The translations under genes were made by a program, and so were the position numbers. The notes beneath the pieces are model-generated. The model was not told the origin of the DNA, did no database searches, and saw only the letters and a program-made list of their open reading frames with translations. Below are positions 24,379-32,791 of a DNA stretch of 64,000 nucleotides, in pieces. This DNA is from JBBRDU01 sp038230335 (GTDB lineage: Bacteria > Verrucomicrobiota > Verrucomicrobiia > Chthoniobacterales > UBA10450), in NCBI GenBank assembly GCA_038230335.1, contig JBBRNL010000001.1, positions 558,001 through 622,000 of the forward strand, read 5' to 3'. Position 1 is the stretch's first letter. Every line of letters starts with the position of its first letter.

Positions 24379-25248
24379 TCACATGTGCTCCATCGGAGAC
24401 ATGCTCGCAGAGGGTGATGCCGGGGGAGCCGCCAGTGGCGTCGCGCCAGTGAGGGCTTTGCGTTGATCATCGGTCAGCAGCTTCGCCCCTTCACCCACCG
24501 CGCGGATAAAGGCCAGTCGTTCGTCGGCACGGAGCTTTTCAATGTCGCCCACCTTCTTCTCAATCTTCGCGGCATCGGGCTGATCGGCAGACGTAAGGTC
24601 GGTCAATTCCACTTCGGCCTGCCCAATCTGACGATCCGAACTACTTTTGGCGGCGATCGCCTGCTCCTTCATTTTATTGAGCGCAGCTTGCTGATCCGTT
24701 GAGAGGTTGATGTGTTCCGCATGATCGAGGAAAAATCCGGTGGCCCCGATGTGATAGAGATGCGAAACGCCGGGGAATCCCGGTAAAGCGGATTTCGGCA
24801 TCCCGGCCATGCCGGGAGACGCAGCGGGCATGGCCATCTTCATGTCTTTCATCATCCCCATCATGCTCATCATCCCGCCCATATCGCTGCCTGCCGCCGC
24901 GGACTTGTCCGGCATTCCTCCCATCTTGCTCATCCCCATGCCGCCGGAACTCATACCTCCCGGTGGCATGCCTGGCATGGGTGAGCCCGCGGGTGCCTGA
25001 CCCATCGGCATATTTTTCGTAGCGGGGCTCGTGTTTTGCGCGAGCGCGCCTTGCAAACGCGCCGCTTTGGTTCGCAGGTCGGCGACCTGTTGAGCGATGG
25101 CAGGGTCCGTTTGGGAAGCATTAACTTTCGGCATGTCCGCGCCCGTGGACACGGATTGAGCGCACAGAGTATGCGAGAGACTGGCGTTGAGTAACGCTCC
25201 AGCCACGAAGGCCAATGGAGAGATTCTTTTGAATGTTGCTAGTTTCAT
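24379..25248 (-). CDS. Periplasmic Met-rich Spy/CpxP/ZraP-like metal-sensing chaperone
   Basis: 289 aa with a signal peptide (to LCAQ). A low-complexity Met/Gly/Pro segment (about 78-155, many MGGM and MxxM groups) is followed by a helical domain with the paired LTxxQ-type motifs of the Spy/CpxP fold, LSTDQQAAL (about 182) and LLTDDQRKAL (about 257). Such proteins act as periplasmic chaperones or metal-binding accessory sensors under envelope or metal stress. It is the first gene of the long minus-strand run and lies about 155 bp downstream of the conserved 23-bp element. The 3' gap to the reductase gene is 25 bp. Confidence 0.8.
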   Translation of the reverse strand: MKLATFKRISPLAFVAGALLNASLSHTLCAQSVSTGADMPKVNASQTDPAIAQQVADLRTKAARLQGALAQNTSPATKNMPMGQAPAGSPMPGMPPGGMSSGGMGMSKMGGMPDKSAAAGSDMGGMMSMMGMMKDMKMAMPAASPGMAGMPKSALPGFPGVSHLYHIGATGFFLDHAEHINLSTDQQAALNKMKEQAIAAKSSSDRQIGQAEVELTDLTSADQPDAAKIEKKVGDIEKLRADERLAFIRAVGEGAKLLTDDQRKALTGATPLAAPPASPSASMSPMEHM

Positions 25249-25386
25249 TGTTCGGTTTCCTGACGCTGACTGATTTTTGGCCTTTGGCTTCCACCCGTGG
25301 ATTACGAACCCGCAGGTGGTAGGGCGAACTGCCTGGCTGAGGGCCGCCGTCGCATGAGTTCACTACGGCAGCGGCCTTCATCGACC

Positions 25387-25425
25387 AATACCTTGTAGGT
25401 AAGCCAGTAATGCTTTTAAGCTATG
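25387..25425 (-). promoter_or_regulatory. Upstream element shared with the 12.4-kb operon, copy B
   Basis: The block 25403-25425 differs from 12495-12517 at only 2 of 23 bases. A related half-site AATACCTT (25387-25394) is 22 bp from AATGCTTT (25409-25416), the same spacing as in copy A. It lies upstream of the Spy-like gene, in a 212-bp gap that also contains an imperfect GC-rich stem (25352-25375). A common regulator of both operons is the simplest reading. Confidence 0.55.
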
Positions 25426-25460
25426 AAGAGGTTCTGGCCCGCGACGCTGGGTCTCCGTGA

Positions 25461-26585
25461 TTACGGAGAAGGAGTCGCGATGCCAGCGCGCTTTGGGTCC
25501 GTTTGCCGCAGGACGACATCGACTAGTTCGCTGCGATATTTGTCAGGCTCTTCGAAGTGTGGCCAATGCCCGGAGTGCTCGAACCAGACTAGCTCCTTTC
25601 CCTGCGGAGCATCCAGCGCATCAAAATATTTCTGAGTGACCTCGGTCGTCACGACCTCGTCATAGCGGCCTTCGAAAAGGAAGACGGGCACATCGATGCG
25701 CGGCGCCTGCTCAAAGAGATTGATCCTGTAAAAAGTTTCCTGCCAAAGGCGCTCAAATGAGAATTTCACGCCCAGCGGAATCCTGATCAGATCGGCCCAC
25801 GAATAGGCAGGCGAACTGAAAGCCAGCGAGACGAATCTGGAAGAGGCGATCGGAGTGTGTTCGATGCGTGCATAATGCTGCACCCAATGTTCCATGACCT
25901 TGCACTGACGGAAGTCGTGCGGGGGCCGACCAATCTTCCGCAACTCGGCGATCGCCTTGAAGTTGTTCTCCTTTTGCGCCGAATCCACCGCGAACTGATA
26001 GCGGACCTGCTCCGTTTCGGGCACCCCCGCGACCTGTCCGATGCCGACGTAGGCATAAAACAAGTCTGGATAGCGCGACACCGTCAGCGCTCCGACGATT
26101 GATCCCCACGAATGAGCGACCAGATAACACTTGGAGGTGCCGAAGCGTTTCACCAGGAGCTGCACTAATTCGTGAGTGTCGGCCACAAACTGCTCGACCG
26201 TCATGGCGCCGAGCGGGATCGAGGAGGAATACGATTTCCCGGCGCCCTGCTCATCCCATTGCACGACGACGAAGTGCTTTTCCAACTCCGCATTCTGCTG
26301 AGCGAAAGGCATCTGAGGGAAACCGGGGCCGCCGTGGAGAAAGAGCAAAAGCGGTTTCCGCCGGTCCCAGCCGCGGATCTGAATCCATTGATCGACTCCG
26401 CCGAGGCGAACTTTTTCGAGCGAATCAATCCCTTGATCCGATTTGATCGCGATCTTGCGCGACACGCGGTGTTGCTCGATGAGCCGCAGGACGGCGAGCC
26501 CGAGAGCCAGCACGACGGCGACACCGATGAGCGGAAGCACGACAAATCTTAAGACGACCGAGCAGAACCAGCAGAACCTTTTCAC
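25461..26585 (-). CDS. Membrane-anchored alpha/beta hydrolase, proline-iminopeptidase-like
   Basis: 374 aa. An N-terminal membrane helix (about 8-34) is followed by an alpha/beta hydrolase fold: oxyanion HGGPGFPQ, nucleophile Ser in AHSWGS, acid Asp in EGRYDEV and catalytic His in HSGHWPHFEEP. HGGPG and this motif order are typical of the S33 family (prolyl aminopeptidase-like). The substrate cannot be set from sequence. It is isolated: the gap to the CNBD gene is 46 bp, and the conserved regulatory element lies just past its 3' end. Confidence 0.85.
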   Translation of the reverse strand: MKRFCWFCSVVLRFVVLPLIGVAVVLALGLAVLRLIEQHRVSRKIAIKSDQGIDSLEKVRLGGVDQWIQIRGWDRRKPLLLFLHGGPGFPQMPFAQQNAELEKHFVVVQWDEQGAGKSYSSSIPLGAMTVEQFVADTHELVQLLVKRFGTSKCYLVAHSWGSIVGALTVSRYPDLFYAYVGIGQVAGVPETEQVRYQFAVDSAQKENNFKAIAELRKIGRPPHDFRQCKVMEHWVQHYARIEHTPIASSRFVSLAFSSPAYSWADLIRIPLGVKFSFERLWQETFYRINLFEQAPRIDVPVFLFEGRYDEVVTTEVTQKYFDALDAPQGKELVWFEHSGHWPHFEEPDKYRSELVDVVLRQTDPKRAGIATPSP

Positions 26586-26631
26586 AGGCTAGGTGAGAAA
26601 ATTCTCAACGACCCGCTTCGCAGTGTGATGA

Positions 26632-27129
26632 CTAAGCGTGATAGCTTTCGAGCAACTTACGGCGCGACAGTTGCAGTCGGCGCGTCATGACTTCGCTCAT
26701 TCTCTTCAGTAATTCGAAGCCGAGAGTATGATCCTTCTCGCAATACTCCCGCAGCACCGTGCCGTAGAAGAAGATGGCGGAGGTCGGTTGCGTGGCCCGC
26801 GCTGTGAAATGCCAGACATACGGCGGAAACAGCCAGGACCATCCGATCAGATCTCCATTGCCAATCGTGTCGATCACGATCGCCTTGCCGCTCTTCAACT
26901 TTGATTCGAGGACAACGCTGCCATGCTCTATGAGATAAAAGCGATTGGCCTGCTCGCCTTCCTTGAAAACAATTTGGTTGTTTTCAAAACGTGTTCGCAT
27001 GGCGGCGTCAGCGAGCAGGTGAATGTGATGTTCGCTCATTCCCAATAGGAATGGATGCGCGGCTACGGCCCGCTCAAGAATATCACGTTCGTCTGGCATA
27101 TGAGGACTGTCTCCCTTCCGATCTAACAA
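26632..27129 (-). CDS. Cyclic-nucleotide-binding-domain protein without DNA-binding domain
   Basis: 165 aa. It contains a CNBD/cupin fold (FKEGEQANRFYLIEHGSVVLESKLKSGKAIVIDTIGNGDLIGWSWLF) and the dimerisation helix, but stops at the point where the Crp/Fnr helix-turn-helix would begin, after MTRRLQLSRRKLLESYHA. It may bind a ligand or modulate a partner. An ATG at 27099 (10 residues shorter) is an alternative start. It neighbours the nitrous-oxide locus, which contains a full-length Crp/Fnr gene at 34.6 kb. No stop or frameshift suggests recent truncation. Confidence 0.8.
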   Translation of the reverse strand: MLDRKGDSPHMPDERDILERAVAAHPFLLGMSEHHIHLLADAAMRTRFENNQIVFKEGEQANRFYLIEHGSVVLESKLKSGKAIVIDTIGNGDLIGWSWLFPPYVWHFTARATQPTSAIFFYGTVLREYCEKDHTLGFELLKRMSEVMTRRLQLSRRKLLESYHA

Positions 27130-27245
27130 TCAATCCCGCGTTGGCCTGCCCGCTTGGTGTGATTTGCAAAAGTCGGATAATTTCATGCAGTCGAATTTGC
27201 TCGGCGGCAGAGCCGATCAAAAAACGTCACGCGCGCGCCTGCCTT

Positions 27246-28148
27246 TTACTGATTAGTGTTATTTGGGCGCGCCGCGGCCTCGATGACCGCGAGCACCTCT
27301 TGCGCAGTCCAACTGTTGCCTCGCCAAAGTTTCTGAACATTGCCTTTGGTATCGATCAGCGCCGTCGTCAGGCCGTGGGCGATCGTGCCGCCCTCCGTCT
27401 GCCGGTAAACCGCGAAGGCTTTCGTCAACTCGTCGATTTCCGCAGGCTCGCCCGTGGCGAAATTCCAGATCTTCGGGTCGGCGCCTTCCTGCTGCGCGTA
27501 TTCCTTCAACACGGCGGGCGTGTCGAATTGCGGGTCGATCGTGATGCTAAGAAGTCGCGTTTGGGCGGCCAAACCGCTGCTACTTTTAATCGTTCCTTGC
27601 AGCTCCGCAAAGCTCTTGGACATGCGTGGGCAGAAGTTAGGCATCGCGCAACGGGTGAAGATGAACGTCACGACGGTCAGATGGCCACGCAACGTGGCGA
27701 CCGTCATTGGTTCACCTATCTCATTCGTTAATCTAAATGCCGGAAAGATATCGCCCTCTTTCAGTTTTAGCTGACCTTCGCTTGCGTTGATCGGCGACGG
27801 CGTGGCCGCTGCCTTCGGGAGATGAACTTCGGTCGGGTCGATCTTCTTCACGTTTGCGATCGAAAAGTTTCGGGCCGTCACATCAAGGCGAAACGCGATG
27901 GCGTCGCCGAGGTGAAGAGATGCGATCTCCTTCGGGTAGCGCGCGCTGAACGGCATCGTCATGGACGGCATAAAGTCGGGAATCGTTTCATGTTCGATCT
28001 CGACCGTCGTGCGGTCGGGTGCGAAGCCGCGGATGATGCCGCGCACGTCGTAGTGCCGCGCGCCCGCGCCGGATTGCTCGGAGCGATCACAGCTAACGAG
28101 CAGCAAGGCGAACAGGAGCACAGCCGGCCGGCCGAGGATATATCGCAT
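27246..28148 (-). CDS. CusF-like copper-binding domain fused to a SCO1/SenC copper chaperone, lipoprotein
   Basis: 300 aa from the ATG at 28148. Lipobox LLLVSC (Cys 20). The first domain (about 32-105) carries the CusF/CopI-type copper pattern HETIPDFMPSMTMPF. The second (about 130-295) is thioredoxin-like SCO1 with CAMPNFC (Cys 167 and 173) and the copper-ligand His 258 in GGTIAHGL. SCO proteins deliver copper to CuA sites. NosZ has a CuA site, and this gene is divergent from azurin-nosZ, so copper supply to NosZ is a reasonable inference, especially because nosL is not seen. An upstream start at 28214 would cover the FNR-type site. Confidence 0.9.
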   Translation of the reverse strand: MRYILGRPAVLLFALLLVSCDRSEQSGAGARHYDVRGIIRGFAPDRTTVEIEHETIPDFMPSMTMPFSARYPKEIASLHLGDAIAFRLDVTARNFSIANVKKIDPTEVHLPKAAATPSPINASEGQLKLKEGDIFPAFRLTNEIGEPMTVATLRGHLTVVTFIFTRCAMPNFCPRMSKSFAELQGTIKSSSGLAAQTRLLSITIDPQFDTPAVLKEYAQQEGADPKIWNFATGEPAEIDELTKAFAVYRQTEGGTIAHGLTTALIDTKGNVQKLWRGNSWTAQEVLAVIEAAARPNNTNQ

Positions 28149-28199
28149 TGGCCTACTGAAACCGCGGACTAAAACCGCGCCACAAGAAAGAGATGATAT

Positions 28200-28241
28200 C
28201 TTGATCCAGATCAAGGCGCTATCCCGCTTCGCGTGTAGGTT
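28200..28241 (+). promoter_or_regulatory. FNR/CRP-type palindrome and -10 element for azurin-nosZ
   Basis: TTGATCCAGATCAA (28201-28214) is an exact match to the FNR consensus TTGAT-N4-ATCAA, extended to a perfect 16-bp palindrome (28200-28215). A TAGGTT -10 candidate is at 28236-28241, which puts the site at about -41 with transcription starting at or next to the ATG (28248), i.e. a class II layout with little or no leader. The site is also 52 bp from the divergent SCO1 start, and could serve both genes. Confidence 0.75.
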
Positions 28242-28247
28242 AGAGGC

Positions 28248-28733
28248 ATGAGAAAATCCGTCTGGCAGTCGCTCCCAATCCTGGCGCTCGGGTGCAGTGC
28301 GCTTCTTTACTCAGTCACCGGTTGCTCGCGGGAACCGGAAGCGCCGCCGAAAGCAGTGCAGATTCTAGCCGATGATAAAATGCGGTTCGACGTGACCGCT
28401 TTTGAAGCGAAACCAGGTCAAAAGATTTCCGTCACGCTAAAGAATGTCGGCACGACACCGAAGCTTTCGATGGGCCACAACTTCCTCATGCTTGATCGAA
28501 CTGTGAATGAACAAAATGTGACGAAATTTCTCGATGCGGCCTCCACGGAGGCGTCGCACGACTATGTTCCGCCTGCTTCTAAGGAGGTGCTCGCGCACAC
28601 CAAGCTGCTCGGGCCCGGCGAGGCCGACACAGTCACGTTCAACGCACCGTATGTTCCGGGCGAGTATCTCTATCTCTGCTCGTTTCCGGGCCACTATTCC
28701 CAGGGCACCAAGGGTTTCATGACCGTGAAGTAA
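28248..28733 (+). CDS. Azurin-like blue copper lipoprotein
   Basis: 161 aa. A lipoprotein signal ends at the Cys in YSVTGC. The cupredoxin domain has the azurin order: VTLKNVGTTPKLSMGHNFLML (first His ligand in GHNF), an insert, then YLYLCSFPGHYSQGTKGFM with the Cys, His and Met ligands. Azurins carry single electrons in the periplasm. It is the first gene of the nos cluster (23 bp before nosZ) and is a good candidate for the electron donor to NosZ, replacing a cytochrome c. The start is supported by the signal; the promoter suggests a very short leader. Confidence 0.92.
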   Translation: MRKSVWQSLPILALGCSALLYSVTGCSREPEAPPKAVQILADDKMRFDVTAFEAKPGQKISVTLKNVGTTPKLSMGHNFLMLDRTVNEQNVTKFLDAASTEASHDYVPPASKEVLAHTKLLGPGEADTVTFNAPYVPGEYLYLCSFPGHYSQGTKGFMTVK

Positions 28734-28755
28734 GATCGGCAACCAGAAAGATGAC

Positions 28756-30777
28756 ATGACGATGAAAACCTCAGCCAAGCATTTGGTGGCATTCGGATTC
28801 GCGGCCGCGCTGACTGTCAGCACAGTCACTTTAAGCAGCTGTAATAAATCGAGCACGGCGAAAAACGAACGGGCGGCCAATGCCGAGGCTACCTACGTCG
28901 CACCGGGAGAGAAGGACGAGTACTACCTTTTCTATTCCGGGGGGCATTCCGGTCAGGTGTTCGTGGCGGGTATTCCTTCGATGCGTCACATCACGACAAT
29001 CCCGGTCTACGCGCCTTATCCGGCGACTGGTTATGGATTCGATGAAGAATCGAAGAAGATGCTGGGCGACTACACATGGGGCGATGTCCACCATCCGGCT
29101 TTGTCACAGACGGCATCGAAGTATGACGGCCGCTGGTTGTTCGTAAACGACAACGCGAATAACCGCGTCGCGCGGATCGATCTGCGCGATTTCAAGACGC
29201 ACCAAATCCTCGGACCGATTCCGAACTCGAGCGGCAATCACGGCTCGTCATTCGTCACCGAGAACACCGAATACCTGTTGGTTGCCTCCCGCTTTTCCGT
29301 GCCGCTGCCGAAAGGTCGGGTGGCGGACCCGAACAACTACGCCACGGAATTCAACGGGATGGTGAGCGCTTTGAAAGTCGATCCGCAAACGGGCGAGATG
29401 AGCGTCGCGTGGCAAATTTTGACACCACCTTTCGACTGGGACCTCGCTTCAACCGGGAAAGGCCCAAGCAGCGGCTGGGCCTTCTGGACGAGCTACAACA
29501 CTGAGATGGCACATGACGTTCTGGAAACAAACTCCAGCCAAAAGGACCGCGATTTTTCTGCGATCGTGAACTGGAAAGCTGCGGCGCAGGCCGTGGCGGA
29601 AGGCAAAGCGCAGAAGATGGGAGGGGTGCCGGTGCTCGATCCGGCCAAAGTGCCGGGGATTCTCTACTTCCTGCCGATCGGCAAATCGCCGCACGGTGTC
29701 GATGTTGATCCGAGCGGCAAGTGGCTTGCATATGGCGGCAAGCTCCAGCCTTCTGTGACGGTGGTGAATTTCGAAAAGCTGCTCGCCGCGATCAACACCA
29801 AGACTTTCGAAGGCGACTTCCGCGGCGTGTCGATTCTTAAATACGAGGCTGTCGTGGAAGGCGAGGTGCCAGTCGGGCTGGGCCCGTTGCACACCCAGTA
29901 TGACGGAGCGGGAAACGCTTACACCTCGATGTTCATCGATTCAAACATCACAAAATGGAAGTTGCCCCCGTGGACGGATGATGAACGCAAGGACATGAAC
30001 AAAACCGTGCTTGATAAGGTCTCGACGCATTACAGCACCGGTCACCTGGTCGTGGCCGGCAGCGACACGGCGCATCCGTACGGCAAGTGGCTCGTCGCGA
30101 TGAACAAGCTTTCTGCGGGTCGCCACGTCAATGTTGGACCCTCGCAACCGGAGTCGAGCCAGCTGATCGACATCACCGGGCCGAAAATGAAGATGGTGGC
30201 TGAGGCTTACACCGAGCCCGAGCCGCACTTCGCCCAAATCCTAAAAGTTAGCGAGATCCAGCCAATCGAGGCTTATCCAAAAGCGGAAAACAAAGACCCG
30301 AACGCAGTCTGGGACAAAGCGCAGACGGGCGCGACGCGCAACGGCACCTCCGTCGAAGCCAGGGTGACCGCGGTTCGCAGTCGGTTTGTGCCGGACCGGA
30401 TCGACGCGCAAGTCGGGGATGATCTCACCATTCATGTCACGAACATCGAGCAGACCCGCGACATGATTCACGGGTTCGGATTAATCGAACACAATATCAA
30501 CCTGGTGATGGATCCGGGTGAGACCAAGACCATGCACGTCAAGCTGACGAAGCCCGGAGTCTTCCCGTTTTACTGCACGAACTTCTGCTCGGCGCTGCAC
30601 CAGGAGATGCAGGGCTATCTCGTCGTTTCAAATGCGGGGCAGCCTGTTCCGGGCGCGGTTTACACGAACGGAACCGGTCGCATACAAGCAGCGGCGCCGG
30701 ATGCCGGGGCGAATGTGCCGGCGTCGAATCCGCCGGGTACTCCTCCCGCCGCCGCTACCGCGACCCCGGGGCCGTAA
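28756..30777 (+). CDS. nosZ: Nitrous-oxide reductase, Sec-type (clade II-like) lipoprotein form
   Basis: 673 aa. Reduces N2O to N2. The N-terminus has no twin-arginine; it is a Sec-type lipoprotein signal ending in TLSSC, a mark of the atypical clade II enzymes. CuZ-type His motifs are present (GDVHHPALS, EMAHDV, SPHGVDVDP, LHTQYDG, EPHFAQ), and the C-terminal cupredoxin holds the CuA motif CTNFCSALHQEM. A Pro/Ala-rich tail of about 40 residues follows. Downstream genes are NosB-like, nosD, nosF and nosY. An ATG two codons in (28762) is an equivalent start. Confidence 0.96.
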   Translation: MTMKTSAKHLVAFGFAAALTVSTVTLSSCNKSSTAKNERAANAEATYVAPGEKDEYYLFYSGGHSGQVFVAGIPSMRHITTIPVYAPYPATGYGFDEESKKMLGDYTWGDVHHPALSQTASKYDGRWLFVNDNANNRVARIDLRDFKTHQILGPIPNSSGNHGSSFVTENTEYLLVASRFSVPLPKGRVADPNNYATEFNGMVSALKVDPQTGEMSVAWQILTPPFDWDLASTGKGPSSGWAFWTSYNTEMAHDVLETNSSQKDRDFSAIVNWKAAAQAVAEGKAQKMGGVPVLDPAKVPGILYFLPIGKSPHGVDVDPSGKWLAYGGKLQPSVTVVNFEKLLAAINTKTFEGDFRGVSILKYEAVVEGEVPVGLGPLHTQYDGAGNAYTSMFIDSNITKWKLPPWTDDERKDMNKTVLDKVSTHYSTGHLVVAGSDTAHPYGKWLVAMNKLSAGRHVNVGPSQPESSQLIDITGPKMKMVAEAYTEPEPHFAQILKVSEIQPIEAYPKAENKDPNAVWDKAQTGATRNGTSVEARVTAVRSRFVPDRIDAQVGDDLTIHVTNIEQTRDMIHGFGLIEHNINLVMDPGETKTMHVKLTKPGVFPFYCTNFCSALHQEMQGYLVVSNAGQPVPGAVYTNGTGRIQAAAPDAGANVPASNPPGTPPAAATATPGP

Positions 30778-30836
30778 CGCTTCACACGCGAGGCTCGAGC
30801 GCTCATTCCTTCAGCCCGCGGCCGAGGGGGCAACAT

Positions 30837-31472
30837 ATGGACAAAAAAATCGCCAACCTCCTGCACCAGGAGATCCGTTTTCTCGCGCGGCCGCTCAATC
30901 TTTGGTCGCGCCTGCTGCTGCTGACGGCGGCAGCTACGATCGTCGTTTCACTCTTCTTCCCGCTCTGGCGATTGCATCTGATTGCGCCGCAGTATTCCGA
31001 TGGCCTTGATCTTTACATCTACTCTTACAAAATCGTCGGCGGTGGCTTAAACGGTCAACACCTCGTCGAGATCAATAATCTCAATCACTACATCGGGATG
31101 AAATCGATCGAGGCGGCAGACTTCCTCGAGATGCGTTGGATGCCATTCGTGTTTGGCTTAATCGCCCTCATGATCCTGCGCTCGGTTGTGTTCGGTCAAA
31201 TGGGCAACGTCGTCGATCTTTTTGCGGTTTATTGCTACTTTGGCGTCTTCTCGATCGGCTCGTTTTGGTTTCGGCTCTACCAGTACGGGCACAATCTTGA
31301 TCCGCACGCGCCGATGCACATCCAGCCCTTCACACCGCTTCTGATGGGCGTAAAACAAATCGCGAATTTCCGCGAGTATAGTTTTCCGCAGGCCGGCGCA
31401 ATCCTGCTCTGTCTGTCCGTGTTGATAATCATGATCGCTGGATGGATCTCACGAAAGGAGACGTTTGCCTGA
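30837..31472 (+). CDS. Polytopic membrane protein of the nos cluster (NosB-like)
   Basis: 211 aa with about five predicted helices. Conserved-looking segments are NLNHYIGMKSIEAADFLEMRWMPF and RLYQYGHNLDPHAPMHIQPFTP, rich in His and Met, which could bind copper or heme. A membrane protein at this position, directly after nosZ, is typical of clade II nos clusters and is called NosB there; I assign it by position and general character, so no symbol is given. The 59-bp gap from nosZ is the largest in the operon. Its stop overlaps the likely CTG start of nosD. Confidence 0.75.
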   Translation: MDKKIANLLHQEIRFLARPLNLWSRLLLLTAAATIVVSLFFPLWRLHLIAPQYSDGLDLYIYSYKIVGGGLNGQHLVEINNLNHYIGMKSIEAADFLEMRWMPFVFGLIALMILRSVVFGQMGNVVDLFAVYCYFGVFSIGSFWFRLYQYGHNLDPHAPMHIQPFTPLLMGVKQIANFREYSFPQAGAILLCLSVLIIMIAGWISRKETFA

Positions 31473-32791
31473 AGGCACACCTTCTACGATTCGGAATCGT
31501 CGCGCTTACGTCGCTCAGCCTGGCGCGCGCCGTCATCGCCGCCACCCTGCAGGAACGCATCGATGCGGCTCTCCCTAACGAAACGATTCGAGTCGAGACC
31601 GGTGTGCACGAGGGTAATATCGTTATCAATAAAACACTGACGCTAATCGGCGAGCGCGGCGCGGAGATTCGGGGCAACGCCGTCGGCAAGGTTGTGACAG
31701 TCGCAGCCGACGGCGTGACTCTGCGCGGTCTGCGCATCACCGACTCCGGCTTGAACCTGTCGGACGACGACGCGGGAGTGTTCGTCACTGGGAATGGCGT
31801 CACCATCGAGAACGATACAATCGCGGATTCGCTGCACGGAATCTATCTCAAAAAGGTCTCGGGCGCGCGCATCCTGGGAAATCGAATTGAAGGCAAAACA
31901 ACGATCGCAGCTTCCCGGGCGTCGGTGGAAAAAGGCGTTGGGCAAAGCGCGGAGAACTGCGATACGACGCTGGTGGAAAACCGCCGTGGCAACGGCATTC
32001 ACCAGTGGAATTGCGAAGGCAATCTGATCAGCGGCAATGACGTGAGCGAGACACGCGACGGCATTTACTTTTCTTTTACCAATAACTCACGCGTGGAACG
32101 CAACCTCGTCCACCACACGCGCTACGGACTGCATTACATGTACTCCGATGGCAACGTTTTCGAAAATAATACCTTCACCGAAAACGCCGCGGGCGCGGCC
32201 ATCATGTTCTCCAAAAAACTGACGGTTCGCGGCAATCGTTTCGTGAGTAATCGCGGGCTTCGCGCCTACGGACTCATCGTTCAATCCACCGACGATAGTC
32301 TTTTTGAGAAGAACGACATCGAGCAAAACGCAGTCGGACTTGCGTTCAATCAGTGCATCGGTAACACGCTGACTGGCAACAATGTCCGGGGTAATTACAT
32401 CGGCTTGAAGTTTGGCTCGAACTCGGACGGAAACCGTTTCAGCGAGAATCAGTTCGTGCGCAATCTGCACTCGGTCGAAACGAGCGCGGCGGAAGGCAGT
32501 GACAACAGATGGGCAATCAATGGCGTCGGCAATTTTTGGGATGATGGTTCCGACCTCGACCTGAATCGGGACGGCATCGGCGACTTGCCCCATCGCGAGA
32601 TCGATCTTTTCGGTGTGCTTCGTCGCGATTTTCCGGCGGTCGCATTCCTCTCGGACAGTCCGGCGGTCAAGCTGCTGCGGTTCGCCAATGGGCGCGCCAC
32701 CATACCGGGTCTCAGCGCGATTGAGGATCCGGCGCCGCTCAATTCGCAGTTCTGGAAGAATCGCGCACAACGCGCCGCCTTGCCCAAATGA
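31469..32791 (+). CDS. nosD: NosD periplasmic copper-maturation protein (beta-helix)
   Basis: About 440 aa. A signal peptide is followed by parallel beta-helix repeats (NosD/CASH type: NRIEGKTTIAASRASVEKG, RVERNLVHHTRYGLHYMYSDGNVFENN). With NosF and NosY it matures the copper centres of NosZ. The likely start is CTG at 31469: AAAGGAG lies about 9 bp upstream and the codon overlaps the previous stop as CTGA, the same coupling style used by nosF and nosY. The nearest in-frame ATG (31442) lies inside the upstream gene, lacks a ribosome binding site and would prefix nine hydrophilic residues to the signal peptide. Confidence 0.92.
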   Translation: MKAHLLRFGIVALTSLSLARAVIAATLQERIDAALPNETIRVETGVHEGNIVINKTLTLIGERGAEIRGNAVGKVVTVAADGVTLRGLRITDSGLNLSDDDAGVFVTGNGVTIENDTIADSLHGIYLKKVSGARILGNRIEGKTTIAASRASVEKGVGQSAENCDTTLVENRRGNGIHQWNCEGNLISGNDVSETRDGIYFSFTNNSRVERNLVHHTRYGLHYMYSDGNVFENNTFTENAAGAAIMFSKKLTVRGNRFVSNRGLRAYGLIVQSTDDSLFEKNDIEQNAVGLAFNQCIGNTLTGNNVRGNYIGLKFGSNSDGNRFSENQFVRNLHSVETSAAEGSDNRWAINGVGNFWDDGSDLDLNRDGIGDLPHREIDLFGVLRRDFPAVAFLSDSPAVKLLRFANGRATIPGLSAIEDPAPLNSQFWKNRAQRAALPK

